Assembly: GCA_965240325.2 (NCBI GenBank)
Contig: OZ251244.1
Coordinates: 310,001-374,000 of the forward strand
Origin: Rebecca billardiae RCC1528
Taxonomy: Eukaryota; Haptophyta
DNA: 64,000 bases
Direction of reading: 5' to 3'
Position 1 is the stretch's first letter. Each line of letters opens with the position of its first letter. Positions 43,141-54,925 of the stretch are shown here, in pieces. The notes under the pieces were generated by a model. The model worked only from the letters and a program-made list of their open reading frames with translations, was not told where the DNA came from and did no database searches. Made by a program: the position numbers and the translations under genes.

Positions 43141-43238
43141 CTACTGACCCTTGTCTTTGCGCCACCAGCGGCTCACCACCCGCTTCTTGGCCACCTCGCG
43201 CCGCGCGCGGCGCGCATCGGCCGGCTTGAATTGGCGCG
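43141..43238 (-). CDS. Possible terminal exon of an unidentified gene
   Basis: On the minus strand, an acceptor-like CGCAG at 43239-43243 is followed by an open frame reading QFKPADARRARREVAKK then RVVSRWWRKDKGQ and TAG at 43141-43143. The basic, Trp-containing tail looks protein-like and an in-frame stop just upstream means it must be spliced. I could not identify the upstream exon (expected above 43300) or the family. Confidence 0.25.
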
Positions 43239-46200
43239 CTGCGTACGCTCATCACGCTACCGCACGGTGTGGCTCATGATCAACTCGCACAGTTGAGATC
43301 GATGCTCGCACCAAGTGCCCATGTATGTATGTGGATGCCCAGCTCGCCTAACCTGCCCTGCTGCGCCGGAATCGCCGTCAGCAGACCGGCGCGAGCTCGC
43401 GCGCAACACCTCCGCGGAGCTCGCAACTGTCATGTTCCGCTTGTAGGGCCCGTTTTTGCACCTTCCGTGGCACTTGCGATGGTCAGCACGTTGGGTATGG
43501 GTCACGCGTGCCCCCAGATGGCGTCGGGGCGCCTCCCATTCGCCTCTCAGGACGTCGCGGACGTGCTCGCAGGCTGCGGATGGCTCATTCGACAGGTCCG
43601 ACGTGCACTCGACCGTGCCTGCAAGCGCGCCCCTGGGACGCGCATGCCTGCAGAAGCAGATGCAGATGGGCCCCCATGCACCCTGGTGCGCCCACGACCG
43701 GCGGGAGCGTCAGAGACCGTCTCAATCTTGACATCTCGCACACGCCGGCGCGTGCCGTTGGGCTCCGCGCAGTCAGCCAGGAGCGCCGAACAGCGCCGGA
43801 TCAGCCTCTGTAGGCCGAATACCCGCCCCAAAGCCCATAATTAGCGCGGAACAGGGTAGAGCGTGCCTATATGGACCGATCCCATCCAGCCTGGTTTGGC
43901 GCAGAGACGCCAGCCACCGCCTGGAGCAGGTGTTTGCTGCCGAATCGCGCATGCTCGGCACTGTGCCGCACTGCGACGACGACAGATTTGACCTGCCTCG
44001 TATGTATCGGCCATGGAGCGGTGACGGTTGGCTCGAGTGACTTCAAACCTTGACTATGATCGAGAGTACTCCCGGGCTGAGGACATGGGGCCGGTGCTTT
44101 GGGTCCATCATGTCTGCAATACGCCGTACGCGTGGCCGTATACACAGTCTGAAAACGTATCTCGCAGCTCGAGATCTTACGAGACTGTATTCATCAGCAT
44201 GGCGCCTATATACACGGTGGATATGTAACGACCAGTGGCTTCCGGGAAACTACGTGTTTGACAGCCTGCCAGTACACAGCCTATATCACATGACATTGGG
44301 ACCTGCTGCTGCTGGGGACTCAGAACGATATCTTGCTGAGATGCTCTATCTGACTATCAAAGTGAGGTCGGCGACATGCTCTATATATGTCACATATAGG
44401 ACGACGGCCGTTACATACCGTTTCCAATACTACGTTCAGGCTCGTTCTAACATAAGTAAATATGCTCGCCGTTACGCCCTATTTTCAGGGTATGTGGCAC
44501 CTGCTTTTTTTCCTTGGCTGGCCCAGACCCCTCCAGAGGGCAAATGATCCAGCCCGAAATCAGCGCTAAACACTCAGCTAGGATAACCAGCGCTCGTAGC
44601 CGCGTCAGTCACGTCACACACAGTGCCGGAAAACTGCTCAGGGTGACGTTTTAAGTTGTCCGCACCACTAGTCGAATCATCGGACAATTCTGAAGCGGTG
44701 CGCCTAAATTCGGCGCACCATAGGCGCGTCGAATCGTGGCACAGACCTTGGTAGCAGGCCACACCTGAGCGCGCTGCGCGCGCCGACGCGCGCTCGGCGC
44801 GGGCAAAAAATCATGCGCCGTTGGCATTACGCAGCCCCGCGCAGCGCTGTGCTCGAGCTCGGCGGCGGCGAAAGCGGGCGGGCGCACACGGCGGTGCCCG
44901 TGCGCGCTGCTCCGAGCGCAGCTGCGGCCACCCCGGCGGCATAACGCCGGTCGAGGGCACGAAAACCGATTTTTCGGGAAAATGCAGAGCAGCGGCGCCC
45001 GAGCGCGCCCGAGCTCGTCGCAGCACAGTCTCCTGGTGGCTGCGCCCCGTGAAGCCACGCCACGCGGGGCGCTGGCGTGCGCGTGGCCTGCGCCCACCGT
45101 GCGCTGCCCGATCATGGCCGTCGACCGCTCCGAGCGCCTCACCACGCGTGCTCGAGCCCACCGATACTGACGCCCGAGCACGGTGCCGGCAGCGCTCGCA
45201 GGTGGGCGTCGGAGAAAACACGCCGGCCGAACGAGCTTGAAGCGTCCGCCGCGATGCCAACGGCAGCGGACGACGTGCGCGCCACCTCGGCGCCAGTCGC
45301 CCAGCCCTTGCGCGGCGGTGCGGGCTCGCTCGTTCGCCGCCATCAGCTGCGCGCGCGCAGCCCGATCACTGCCCGCTGGTTCTGTTGTCGAGCAGCTGCG
45401 GCCTGCCACGCGCACTGCCGGACATTGAGCCACAGCGCGAGCACGCGCCTCGTCTGGCACGCGCGAGCACTCAGCATCGTGCGTGGCCACCATGACGCGC
45501 CCATCTGCGCCAGCAGCGATGAGCACGCCGCCGTTCAGCTCGCATCGGGCTCGCTCGCGACGCAGCAACGCGCGGCCGTAGCGGCAGCAGCGGCGCCGTC
45601 GAGCACGCGCAGCAAACAAATATGCAGCGCGGGCGAGTCGACGGTCTGGAAAATGCGCGATCACGCCACAGCAGGCTGGCAGAGCCCGCCCGAGCTGCAG
45701 CATGCCGTAGGTGCTGCCCCAAGCTCTCGACTGCCCGTAAGCGGCGGCATGTGCGGCGGCGCCGGCGGCGGCCATGCTGCCACGCCGTTGCGCGCCGCGG
45801 GGCGCCGTCGGCACCTCTGTGGTGAAGCGCACAGAGCTCGAGCCCACGGGGGCTGGCGACCGTCAAACCGACACCCCATGACGCGGGGCTGCGTGCGCCA
45901 GCTGCGCGCACTCCGTGGGCCCACCTAGCCCGCTCGAGCAGCTCGCCTTGGGTGCGCGCAGCGGCTCGAGCACACTGGTATGGGACGCCTGCCTGCGGTG
46001 CCGCCGAGCACATGCGGCCGACGGTCACTCAGCACGGGCGACTCGACGGCGGCGAGCAGGCGCGACGGCCTCGCCGCGCCGCGGAAAAGCCTGCCCGGGC
46101 TGCAGCACGCCGTAGGAGCAGCCCAGCGCCCTCCTCCGCCCTCCAGCTTCGGCGCGCGCAGCAGGCCCGGCGGCGGCCATGCTGGCGTGCCCAAGCATGA

Positions 46201-47779
46201 AGATGGGCGCGGCCGGCCGCGCCGTCGCAAAGCGCGCAGAACTCGAGCTCGGGGGGGCGGACGGCCGCCAAACTGGCGCGGCAGGACGTGGCACTGCGTG
46301 CGCCAGCTACGCGCACCCGCTGCGCCCGCGTGGCCCGTGCGAGCGCCGCGCCTCGAGCACACGCAGCTGCTCGACACAGCCACGGCAGTGTGGCTTGTGC
46401 GCGTGCACGTGATCAGTCTCAGCTCTGAGGCGCGCGCTCAGGAGGGCTGCGGCCGGGCCGAGCGCGATCTGCGCGGACGGTACAGCCTGGCGGCTCATGC
46501 CAGCCAGCCCAAAGCCCGCTCCGCCATCCGCGTCATGGCGCTCCAGCCTCTCGCGTGCTGCGCTGCAGCCGCGCTCGGCAAACGGACGTCGCCCAGCCCG
46601 CCTTGCACGCGGCTGAGCAGTGGCAGCCAGGCGAAGCGTCGTCGCGGGCGAGGCTGCGCTGGGTGATGCGGCTCGGGTCGGTGGGCAAGTCGCACCCCGC
46701 CGTCGGTCGCCTCCACGCCTCAGGCTCGCTCGAGGTCAAAGACAACTGCGCGGCGCGGCGTTTGCGCGGGCGGGCCGCGGGCGTGGCGGGGTGTACGCGT
46801 GCAATGTCACAGCCTCCCACACAATTTCAGGAGGGTGAGACGCACCGCCAGCGGCACCCGCACACAATCCCACCCTGCGCGAGCCACCTGCCGTGTCGAC
46901 TGAAGCATCAGGCTCGGGCGCAACCGCGGGCGGTGCATGCAAGAAGCTCGCGAAACGCACCGCGCGCGCCGTGAGGGCGAAAGGAGAGCACCCGTCAGGG
47001 CGGCGAGGAACTTGCCCAGCGCCACGCGGAAGACGACCCCAGCCCGCGTCGACGCATAGTCGGGCCCGCGAGCAGCCTCGTCGGTCTTCGCCGAGTAGAT
47101 CGCGCCGCGAGCCGAGGCACCGCTCGTTTGAGGCTCCGTCCGCCGCGAAGTCGCGGCTTCCACCCGAGTTCCACTGTCCGGCCGAGACCGGATTCGCTGA
47201 CTCGAGCTGCGGACCGTCCGAAGCGTCACGGAAAATTCCAATCCTGCACTGTGCAGTGCCACTTCAGTCACTCGGGTCCTTATGCCCCTACGACTACCCG
47301 TCAGCTGCTCGTATAGTAAGTAATACGACGCCATCTGGTGATGTGACAGTAAGTCACAGCGGTCACGCGCCGGGCGCCCGGCAGGCTCCGCAGCACAGTT
47401 ATCACTCGGTGCGGACGCACCGTCTCTGCTAGGACACTGCATGCCGATTTGCCAACCTCCGGCACCGGGCCGCCTGGCGCGCAGGCCGCAGCTGTGCGCC
47501 GTGCCGGGGCACTGCCGGACGCCAGTCCGAACCCGCCGGCAGCAAGCGCAGCTGTCCGCCTCGCCAGCGGCATGCCGTGCGTGGCACTGCCTCGCGCAGC
47601 CTCAGCCTGAGCGCACCGGCGCGGCATCCTGCCGCAGCGCTGTACCCGAGCAGCCCGTGCACCGCGCCCACGCGCCGCAGTCGCGCGTGCCGACGTGGCT
47701 CGCCGAGCACCGCTCGGGTTCGCCGCCCCGCCTGCCGCCCTCGCCCCTCCCCGGCCGCGCGGCGGCACGCCGCGCGCGC
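43239..47779. other. 4.5-kb interval, diverged repeats, no clear gene
   Basis: 44050-44547 contains a 165-codon frame in less GC-rich DNA with no recognisable motif. 44820-46330 contains at least two diverged copies of a block (about 45680-45930 and 46085-46330; shared words GGCTGCAGCACGCCGTAG-like and GCGCGCACAGAACTCGAGC-like), perhaps remnants of a duplicated gene or repeat. No intact conserved protein is visible on either strand. Confidence 0.45.
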
Positions 47780-48967
47780 TCACGGCCGGCGGTGGTTCCC
47801 CACATGACCCAGCTGCGCGCGCGCCATCTGCCGCTCGAGCTCCTCGAGAGTGAGCACTTCTCCCGGTGGGGCCTCTGGGCCGCCGAGCGGCGGGCCGAGC
47901 GGCGGGCCGCCTGCCGCGCCGGCGGGCAGCGCACCCGCGCCGGCGGGCAGCCCGGCGACGCCGGAGCCAAACCATCGGGCGAGGCTGTTCGAGTCCTGCA
48001 GCTGCGGCTGCTGCCCTGGGAAGGGCGGCATGGCGCTCGAGTCCTGCAGCTGCGGCTGCTGCCCTGGGAAGGGCGGCATGGCGCTCGGCGTGGCTCGTGC
48101 CGGCTGCGGCGGCAGGCCGGGCGGCTGGTGCTGCGCGTGCGGCGGCGCGTGCGAGTGGAGCGCGTGCGCGAGGGCGTGCGGCCCGCCCGCGCCGGCCGGC
48201 GGCAGCCCGCCCACCGAGCCGGGCACGCCCAGTCCGGTGCCCCAGAGTCCGGACGATGAGGCGTGGCCGCCGGCGATGCCGATGCCCGCGGGGCCGGCTG
48301 CTGGCCACGGCGGCTGCTGCTGCGGCTGCGGCGGCGGTTGGGGCGGCTGCGGCGGCGGCGTCTTGCCGCCGTGCGGCGAGTCCGCCGCGCTGAGCAGGCC
48401 CGGCGGCAGCAGGCCCGACGGCGTGCCCAGCTGCGGCACGGCGCCCGCGCGCGCGCGCCCTGCGCCGCCGCTCAGCGCGCTCGGCGTGTCGCCCGGCGCG
48501 GAGGTGCTCGACGCGCTGCGCGAGAGCGGCGAGGCCTGCGCGGCCGCGGGGATCTGCGGCGGTGTCCTGTGCGGCGCCGAGCGCGACAACGCATCCGCCA
48601 CGCTCGTCACCGGCGAGCGCCCACCCGGCGTCGAGTTGAGCGACGGCGACGCGTGGTCCGAGCCGGCGCGTCGCCAGGACGAGTCGCGCGACGGCGGGCG
48701 CTCAGAGTAGTAGCCGTGGCGCGGCGGCGTCGCCTCGCCGCTCTGGCTGTACAGCTGCTTCACGGCGACCGCCGACAGCCGCTGGTACAGGCCGAGGAGC
48801 TCGGGCGCGCACGGCGGCGGCGCGGGCAGCGCGGCGCGCAGCGCCTGCATCGCCCCGACGTCCAGCGGGCCGGTGGGCGCGGCGGGCACGGGCGGCGGCG
48901 CCGGCGGCGGCTTGCCCTGCTGCGCCGCAGCGAGCATCTGCCGCTCGAGCTCCTCCACCGAGATCAT
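47780..48967 (-). CDS. Pro/Gln/Ala-rich protein of unknown function
   Basis: Single exon, 395 residues starting MISVEELERQML. The motif returns at the C-terminus as LTLEELERQMARAQ, so related short helices bracket a low-complexity body. Near the C-terminus a 16-residue unit (SAMPPFPGQQPQLQDS) is repeated twice in tandem, encoded by a 48-bp direct repeat at about 47990-48087. The composition is that of an intrinsically disordered RNA-granule or transcription-adaptor protein; an eIF4E-transporter-like role is one idea but unsupported by a definite eIF4E-binding motif. It is transcribed divergently from the large TPR gene, 150 bases away. A much longer in-frame extension upstream overlaps that gene and is rejected. 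Confidence 0.6.
   Translation of the reverse strand: MISVEELERQMLAAAQQGKPPPAPPPVPAAPTGPLDVGAMQALRAALPAPPPCAPELLGLYQRLSAVAVKQLYSQSGEATPPRHGYYSERPPSRDSSWRRAGSDHASPSLNSTPGGRSPVTSVADALSRSAPHRTPPQIPAAAQASPLSRSASSTSAPGDTPSALSGGAGRARAGAVPQLGTPSGLLPPGLLSAADSPHGGKTPPPQPPQPPPQPQQQPPWPAAGPAGIGIAGGHASSSGLWGTGLGVPGSVGGLPPAGAGGPHALAHALHSHAPPHAQHQPPGLPPQPARATPSAMPPFPGQQPQLQDSSAMPPFPGQQPQLQDSNSLARWFGSGVAGLPAGAGALPAGAAGGPPLGPPLGGPEAPPGEVLTLEELERQMARAQLGHVGNHRRP
47990..48087. repeat. 48-bp tandem repeat, two copies, in frame
   Basis: Two near-identical 48-base units inside the Pro/Gln-rich gene, coding for the duplicated 16-residue segment. Confidence 0.85.
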
Positions 48968-49117
48968 TCTCGGCGCGTGCGGAAGGAGGGCGCCGACTGC
49001 CGCGGCTGAGTGCTTGCTTGTGCTGTATGCTCGCGCGCTGATGATGACGACCGTAGCTGCCGCACGATGGCGGCCGGCCTCCATGCGTCCCAGGGGGAGT
49101 AGCAAAGCAAAAGGGGC

Positions 49118-52100
49118 ATGGCAGCGCCGACGGCGGAGGAGCTGGATGCGCTCGTGCGAGACGCGCTCGCGCGGGAGCGGCACGCCGACACCGCCGACGC
49201 CGCGCGCCTCGACGCTCTCCGCCAGCTGCCGCCCTCGCAGCTCGAGCGCGCCGCGGCTGTCGCTCGCGAGCTCGGCGCGGCGGCCGCGCGGCGCGCCGAT
49301 TGGGCCGAGGCGTGCGCGCAGCTGACGACGGCGCTCGCGGCGGGCTTCGACGGCGCGGCGGCGTCGAACCGCTCGCTCGCGCGCCTCCGCCTCGGCGACG
49401 CGCACGGCGCCGCCGCCGACGCGGCGCGCTGCGTGCTCGCCTCGCCGCGCAGCCCTAAGCCCTACTTCCGGCTTGGGTGCGCGCTGCTCGCGGCGGGCGA
49501 CGCGCGCGGGGCGACGACGGCGCTGACGCGCTGCGTCGAGCTCGCGCCGGCCGACGCGGACGCGCTGCACCGCCTGCGCGAGGCCGAGGCCGCCTACCGC
49601 ATCGGCGCGCACGCCGCGGCCACTCACGGCCGAGCGGGCGCGGCCGCAATCGGCGGCGGCGGCGGCGGCGGCGTCGGCGCTGGGGGCGCGGCGGGAGTGG
49701 CGGCGGCCGCGCCGGCGGGTGCGGGTGCGGAGGCGCTCGCGGCGCGCGCGGCGCGCGCCATCGAGCACGGCACCGCGACCGCCGTGCTCGCGCCCGAGGC
49801 AGCGCGCCGCGCGGCCGTGCACTGGCAAGACGCGTGGGCGGTGCAACCGGCCGACGCCACGCGCGGCGGCGCGCGCATGGCGCCTTGGCTGGCGGCGAGC
49901 GCGCACGGCGCGGCGCTGCACGGGGCGCTCGGGCTGCTCAGCGAGCTGCGCGCGCCCACCACCGCGCTGGGCGTGCTGCGAGACGCGCCTCTCGTGCGCG
50001 CGCTCGCGCGCGCGCTCGCGGCCGCGCACCCGCCGCGCCCGCCCGGCGGCCATGCTGCCGGCGGCCATGCTGCCGGCGGCCATGCTGCCGCTGTGTTGGT
50101 GGTGGACTCGGCGCTGGGAGTGCTGGGCTGCGCGGCGGCGGAGGCTCTGGGGCTTGGCGCCGCCGGCGGGGCGGCCGAGGCACTCGTAGGGATCGGCGGC
50201 GACGCCGCCGACGCCGACGAGGCGGCGGCGGCAGAGCACGGCGACGCGCGCCCCATCGCCCAACCCGCCGGGTCGTGCCCGCCGCCGCCGCCGCCTCCGC
50301 TGCTGCTGCTGCTGCACGAGACGGGCGGCGCGTGGTGCGCGCGCGCCGCCGCGCGCACCGTGCGCACCTACGCCACCCTGCGCGCGCTCGAGCTCGGCGC
50401 GCCGCCGCGCCGAGCGCCGCCCGCGCGCGCCGAGCGGCGCGCGCTCCGCGCCGAGGGGCGACGCAGCTTTGCGCGCGGCGACTGGCGCGGCGCGGCGCGC
50501 GCGTACTCCGTGGCGCTGTTGGGGCTGGCGCCGGAGCCGCCGGCGGCGGCGGCGGGTGCGCCGCCGCTTGAGCCGGCGCCGGCGGGCGGCGCCGCCGTGC
50601 GCGCGGAGGCGCTCGAGCGCTCGGTGCTGCTGTGCAATCGCGCGCTGTGCGCCGAGCGGCTCGGCCACCCGGCGGCTGCGCTCGCGGACGCAAACGCGGC
50701 CGCGCGCGCGGCGCTCGGCGGTGGCGGCGGCGCGGAGGCGCGCGCGGCGGGCGCCAAGGCTTGGCTGTGCGCCGCGCGCGCGCACGCGGCCCGGGGCGCG
50801 CGCGCCGACGCGGCGCACGCGGCGCGCGCGGCCATGCGCGCCGCCCGGCCCGACCGAAGCCGAGAGGCGGAGGCGCTACTGCGGCAGCTGGAGAAGACAG
50901 GTGCCGCCGCTGACGCCGCCGCGCCCGCCGCCGGGCGCGCGGCGCGCTGCCACGCGGCGAGCAGCTCGGAGCCGCCGGCGCGCGCGCCCGCCGCCGCGCC
51001 CGCCGCCGGCGCCGAGGACGCGCGGGGCGCCGGCGGGCTCGGCAGCTTGGAGCCGACCGGCGCCCCGCGGCGGTGGAGTGCCGCCGAGCTGCGCGCCGCC
51101 GCGCGGCGCACGGAGGCGCGTGTGCGCGTGCTCGCGCCCGCGCCGCCGCCTCCGCCGCCGCCCGCGGGCACGGCGCGGCTCGGCGGGCGCGAAGCGGGCG
51201 CGCGCGCCGGCGGCTCCGAGCTGCTCGCCGCGTGGCAGCGCGCCGGTCGCCCGGCGCTGGGCGCCGTCCTGCTGGGCTGCCTCGACTTTAGCGTGCTCGG
51301 CCGCGGGCTGCTGCTCCGGGCGCGCGAGGCGCGTGCGCTCGCGCGCGAGCTGCGCGCGCGGGCCGCCGCCGAGTCGGCCGCCGCCGAGCCGGCCGTGGGC
51401 GGCGGCGCGGGCGCGGAGGCGGACGTCGGCGGCGCGCGCACAGGCGCACCAGCGCGCCTCGCCGTGCTGCCCGCGGGCTGCAGGCTGCGAGGCGCGCTGG
51501 TCGAGCTCGGCGTCACCGAAGCGGCGCTCGCGCCGTTCGGCTGCGGCGACGCGGCGGCGCGCGCGCTCGGGGCCGCGTGCGCGTGGGGCCCGCACGCCAT
51601 GCAGATTGACGCCGACGATCCCGACGCGTCGGCGCTCGCCGTGCTGCGCGTGCTCAGTTCCGTCCTCAGTCTCGCGGCCCACGACCTGCGCGCGCACCCG
51701 CCGGCTGGCGGCACCGCGCCGGACGCGCCCGGGCCCCACGCCGACGACGCGGACGGCACGCCAGCGCACCGCCGCCTCTCCGCGCTCGCTGAGCTGAGCA
51801 GCCGGACGGTGCGCGTGCGCGCGCGCGCCGCGGGCGTGTGCAACGCGGTGCTGTACTGGGCGGAGCTCCCAACTGCTGACGGGGCGGTGGACGCGCCCGG
51901 CGCGGCGCCGGACGCGGCGGCGGCGGCGGCGGCGGCGGAGCGCAGCGCGCGCGGGGACGTGCTGTCGACGGCACCTGCGGCGGTGTTGGCGCAGCAGCAG
52001 CGGCGCGCGGCGGCCCGCGGCGCCGCCGACGCCGCGGGCCCACCCACAGTGCGGCTGCGCTGCGGGCAGGCTGTGCTGGCCACGGCTGGCGCGCGGCGCG

Positions 52101-53082
52101 TGCGCGAGGGCGAGGCCGTGCGGCTGACGCTGCGGTGCACGCTGACGCGCCTCTCGGCTGAGCTGCTCCCGGCGGCGGGGGCGGCGGAGGCGGAGGAGGC
52201 GGCGGGGGCGGCGGCGCGCGGGGCGGCGGAGACGGCTGCGCCGCGCGCGCAGCGGCCGGACCCCGCCGCAAGCCTAGCCGACCGCGGCAGCCCGCCGGCC
52301 GCCGACCGCGGCGCGCCTGCCGCCGCCGAGCGCGCTGCGAGCCGCCGCTCGGCCGGCGCGCCCGCCGGCGCGCCCGCGGCGCCGGAGCGCTTCGTGCCTG
52401 CGCGCTCCGACCTGGAGGGCCTGGCAAACGCTCGGCTCAACCGCATGCTCCTCGCGCGCACGCGCGCGCTGCTGCGCGCGCGCTGCGCGGCCGAGCCGGC
52501 CCTGGGCGGCGCGCGCGGCGTGTGCGTACTTATCTGCGCGCCGCCCCTGCACGCCGCCATGCTGGCGGTCGGCCTGGCCCGGCGCGCGCTCGAGCTGCGG
52601 CCGGCGGTGCGCGGCGCGAAGGGCGGCGCCGCGCGCGCGCCCGTCCGATGCGTCGCGGCGGTGGGCGCGGGCGGGCGGCGCGCAGTCGACGCGGCGCGCG
52701 CGATCGCTGCCGCTGCGGGCGTGGGCGCGCGCGTCACGCTCGTGCCCAAGTCCCTGGCCGCCCTCTCGCGCGCGGAAGATCTGGGCGGGTGCCGCGCGCA
52801 TGCGCTCCTGGTCGCGGGGTTCGACTCGGCCGACGCGCTTCTGTACGCGCCCGCGCCCGCCGCCACGACGCCGTCCGGGCGCGCAGCGGCGCGCGGCGAG
52901 CGCGGCGGCGTGTGCGGATGGTTGCGTGCACACGCCGAGTGCGCGCGCGCGCGCGGGCTGCTCGCGCCGACGCCGCCGGGCGCGGCGCCGCCCATCATCC
53001 CGGCCGTGCCCGCCGAGCCCACGGCGCCGCCGCCGAGCGGCTCGCCGGTGCAAGCCTGGGCGCAGCTCGTCACGTTCGCGGG

Positions 53083-53126
<44 letters not shown>

Positions 53127-54445
53127 CCGGCGCCGGCGCCGGCGCCGGCGCCGACGGCGCCGCGGCCGCAGGCTCGGGCAGTGCCGGCGCGGGCGGTGCG
53201 CGCGCACAGCCGCCGAGCGCGCGGCCGGCGCGTGGCGAGGGCGAGGGCGCGGCGGGCGCGGCGCACGGAGGCGCCAGCCGCGCGCTCGACCGAGCGCGCG
53301 CCGCCGCCGAGCGCGCATACGCCCTTCCCCACGCCGGTGCCGGCGGCGCCGACGGCGGCGGCCGCACCGCCGCCGACGGCGGCGGCGGAGCGGGCGAGGC
53401 GCCGCGCGGCTCGCGAGCGGCGGCCGTGGACGTGTTGGCGCGCTGCGGCCCGCGCCTCGCGCCGCTGAGCGCGCCCTTCGCCCTGCCCGCCGGCTGGCCG
53501 TGCGCGACGACGGGCGGCGCGGCCGCGCCCACGCCCGCGCGCGCGCCAGCCGAGCGGCCGCGCGCGCGCGCCGACGCGCCCGCAGGCGCGCAGCAGCAGC
53601 AGCAGGGCGACAGCGGCGCGCGCGTGCGCGTCGGCTGCGCGCGCGCCGGCCGCGCCGATGCGCTGCTGCTGTGGGTCGAGGTGGGCGCGGAGGCGGCCGC
53701 TGCGCACGGCGCCGCCGGCGCGCCGGCCGATGAGCTCGGCTCGCGCGCGCCACCCGCCGACGGCCTCCCGCCCGACCCGTCCTACCCGGATTACCCGGAT
53801 TACCCGGATTACCCGGATTACCCGGATTGCGGGTACACGTCGGGGCCGTACCCGCCGCGCGCGCCGGACGGCGCGGCGGGCGCGGGCTGCCGGCCGCGCC
53901 AGGTGCTCGCCCTGCTCGCCGCGTCGACGGCCGACGCCGCGCTGCCTCTCGTGCCGAGCGGCGGCGGCGCGACCGTTGAGCTGCTCGCGCGCCCCACGGC
54001 TGACGGGCGCGTGGCGCTGAGCGCGAGGCTGGCAGGCTCCGCTGCGCGCGCCGCCTCGGGCTCCGGAGGCCTGGGCTTGGGCGCGGCGGCCGAGGGCGCG
54101 CCAGCGGCTGTCACCGCCGCCGGCGCCGCTGCCGCCGGCGCGAGCGACAGCGGCGGGCGCGGGCGCGAGGCCGAGTGGGCCGACGGCACGGCGGGGCCGA
54201 CGGCGGCGCAGGCGGAGGCGGACGCGGCGGCGGTGGCGGCGGCGGCCGAGTGCGACGGCGCGTGGGAGGCGCGGTGCGCGCGCGCGGAGGAGCAGTGGGA
54301 CCGGCTCTCGGCCGAGCTGGCGCTGCGCCCGCTGGAGCTGCGGAGCGTTGGCGAGGCGGCCGTGAGGATGGCGGCAGACCCGGCCGCACACGCGCTCGAC
54401 GCTGCGGTCGCCCTCGCCGCGGCTGAGCAGCACCTGATGCGCTGA
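49118..54445 (+). CDS. Large TPR protein with degenerate PRMT9-like regions
   Basis: Single open frame of 1775 residues. TPR repeats lie at about 45-150 (AARRADWAEACAQLTTAL, ASNRSLARLRLGDAHGAAA, YFRLGCALLAAGDARGATTAL) and again near 445-545 (FARGDWRGAARAYSVAL, LLCNRALCAERLGHPAAAL). Two later stretches resemble protein arginine methyltransferase 7/9 layout: a diverged AdoMet-type fold near 1105-1245 (ARVTLVPKSLAAL, HALLVAGFDSADALLY) and a beta-barrel-like piece (CNAVLYWAELPTADG, VLSTAP). The usual PRMT glycine-rich and double-glutamate motifs are not evident, so activity is doubtful. Low-complexity inserts make it roughly twice the size of PRMT9. In-frame minisatellites occur at 50046-50090, 53091-53150 and 53782-53828. 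No intron is needed, although some inserts could be spliced. Confidence 0.6.
50046..50090. repeat. 15-bp minisatellite (GGHAA) x3
   Basis: Three copies of GGCGGCCATGCTGCC coding Gly-Gly-His-Ala-Ala in the large TPR gene. Confidence 0.9.
53091..53150. repeat. Asp-Ala then Gly-Ala dipeptide repeat tract
   Basis: Six-base units GCGGAC followed by GCCGGC units, coding alternating Asp-Ala and Ala-Gly; in-frame expansion inside the large TPR gene. Confidence 0.9.
53782..53828. repeat. 9-bp minisatellite (YPD) x5
   Basis: Five copies of the 9-base unit TACCCGGAT coding Tyr-Pro-Asp. This is a Tyr-rich acidic tract; length polymorphism is likely. Confidence 0.9.
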
Positions 54446-54925
54446 GTGGCAGTCTATAGTCCGACCCGCGCCGGTCCGTGCGGCACGCGGGCTGGGCCGC
54501 AGCCGAGCAGCCGCAGCAGAAGACCCTGTGCCGTCCGCGACGGCCGACGCGGTGACCGCGGCCGCGGTCGTCTCGGTGGCCCGACCAGTCCGCGAAATGG
54601 GGCCGCTTGCGGAAGTGCGTGCTGCCGCGCGCCATGCGCAACGGGGCAGCGGCGGCCTGGGACAGTCTCGGCGCCATTGGGCCACGATGACACCCACGTC
54701 GGTCGTCCGACGACCCAACTCGGCATTCTTGAGCGGGGCGCGGCCATGCACTCTTGCATTCTTGCCAAGTCCGCGGGCGCGCGCATCCGCATCCGCAAGC
54801 CGAATGGCCGGTGTTCGGCCTTGGCTTTCAAGCCACGTCGTGTCACGGCCCTTGGTCGTGTGGCCGGAGTCTGAAGTCTTGAGGCAGTCCTGCGCTGCGC
54901 TGACGAAGCCCGCCCGATCGCGGCC
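54446..54925. other. Intergenic region
   Basis: Between two plus-strand genes. It should contain the 3' UTR of the large TPR gene and the promoter of the RCC1 gene. No other feature seen. Confidence 0.5.

Noticed and set aside
44050-44547. 165-codon plus-strand frame in less GC-rich DNA
   Set aside because: No motif, no signal, no family resemblance and no supporting splice sites.
48968-50818. Minus-strand frame extending the Pro/Gln-rich gene to 1012 residues
   Set aside because: It runs antisense through the large TPR gene and is Arg/Ala-rich low-complexity sequence typical of GC-rich shadow frames; the ATG at 48967 is preferred.
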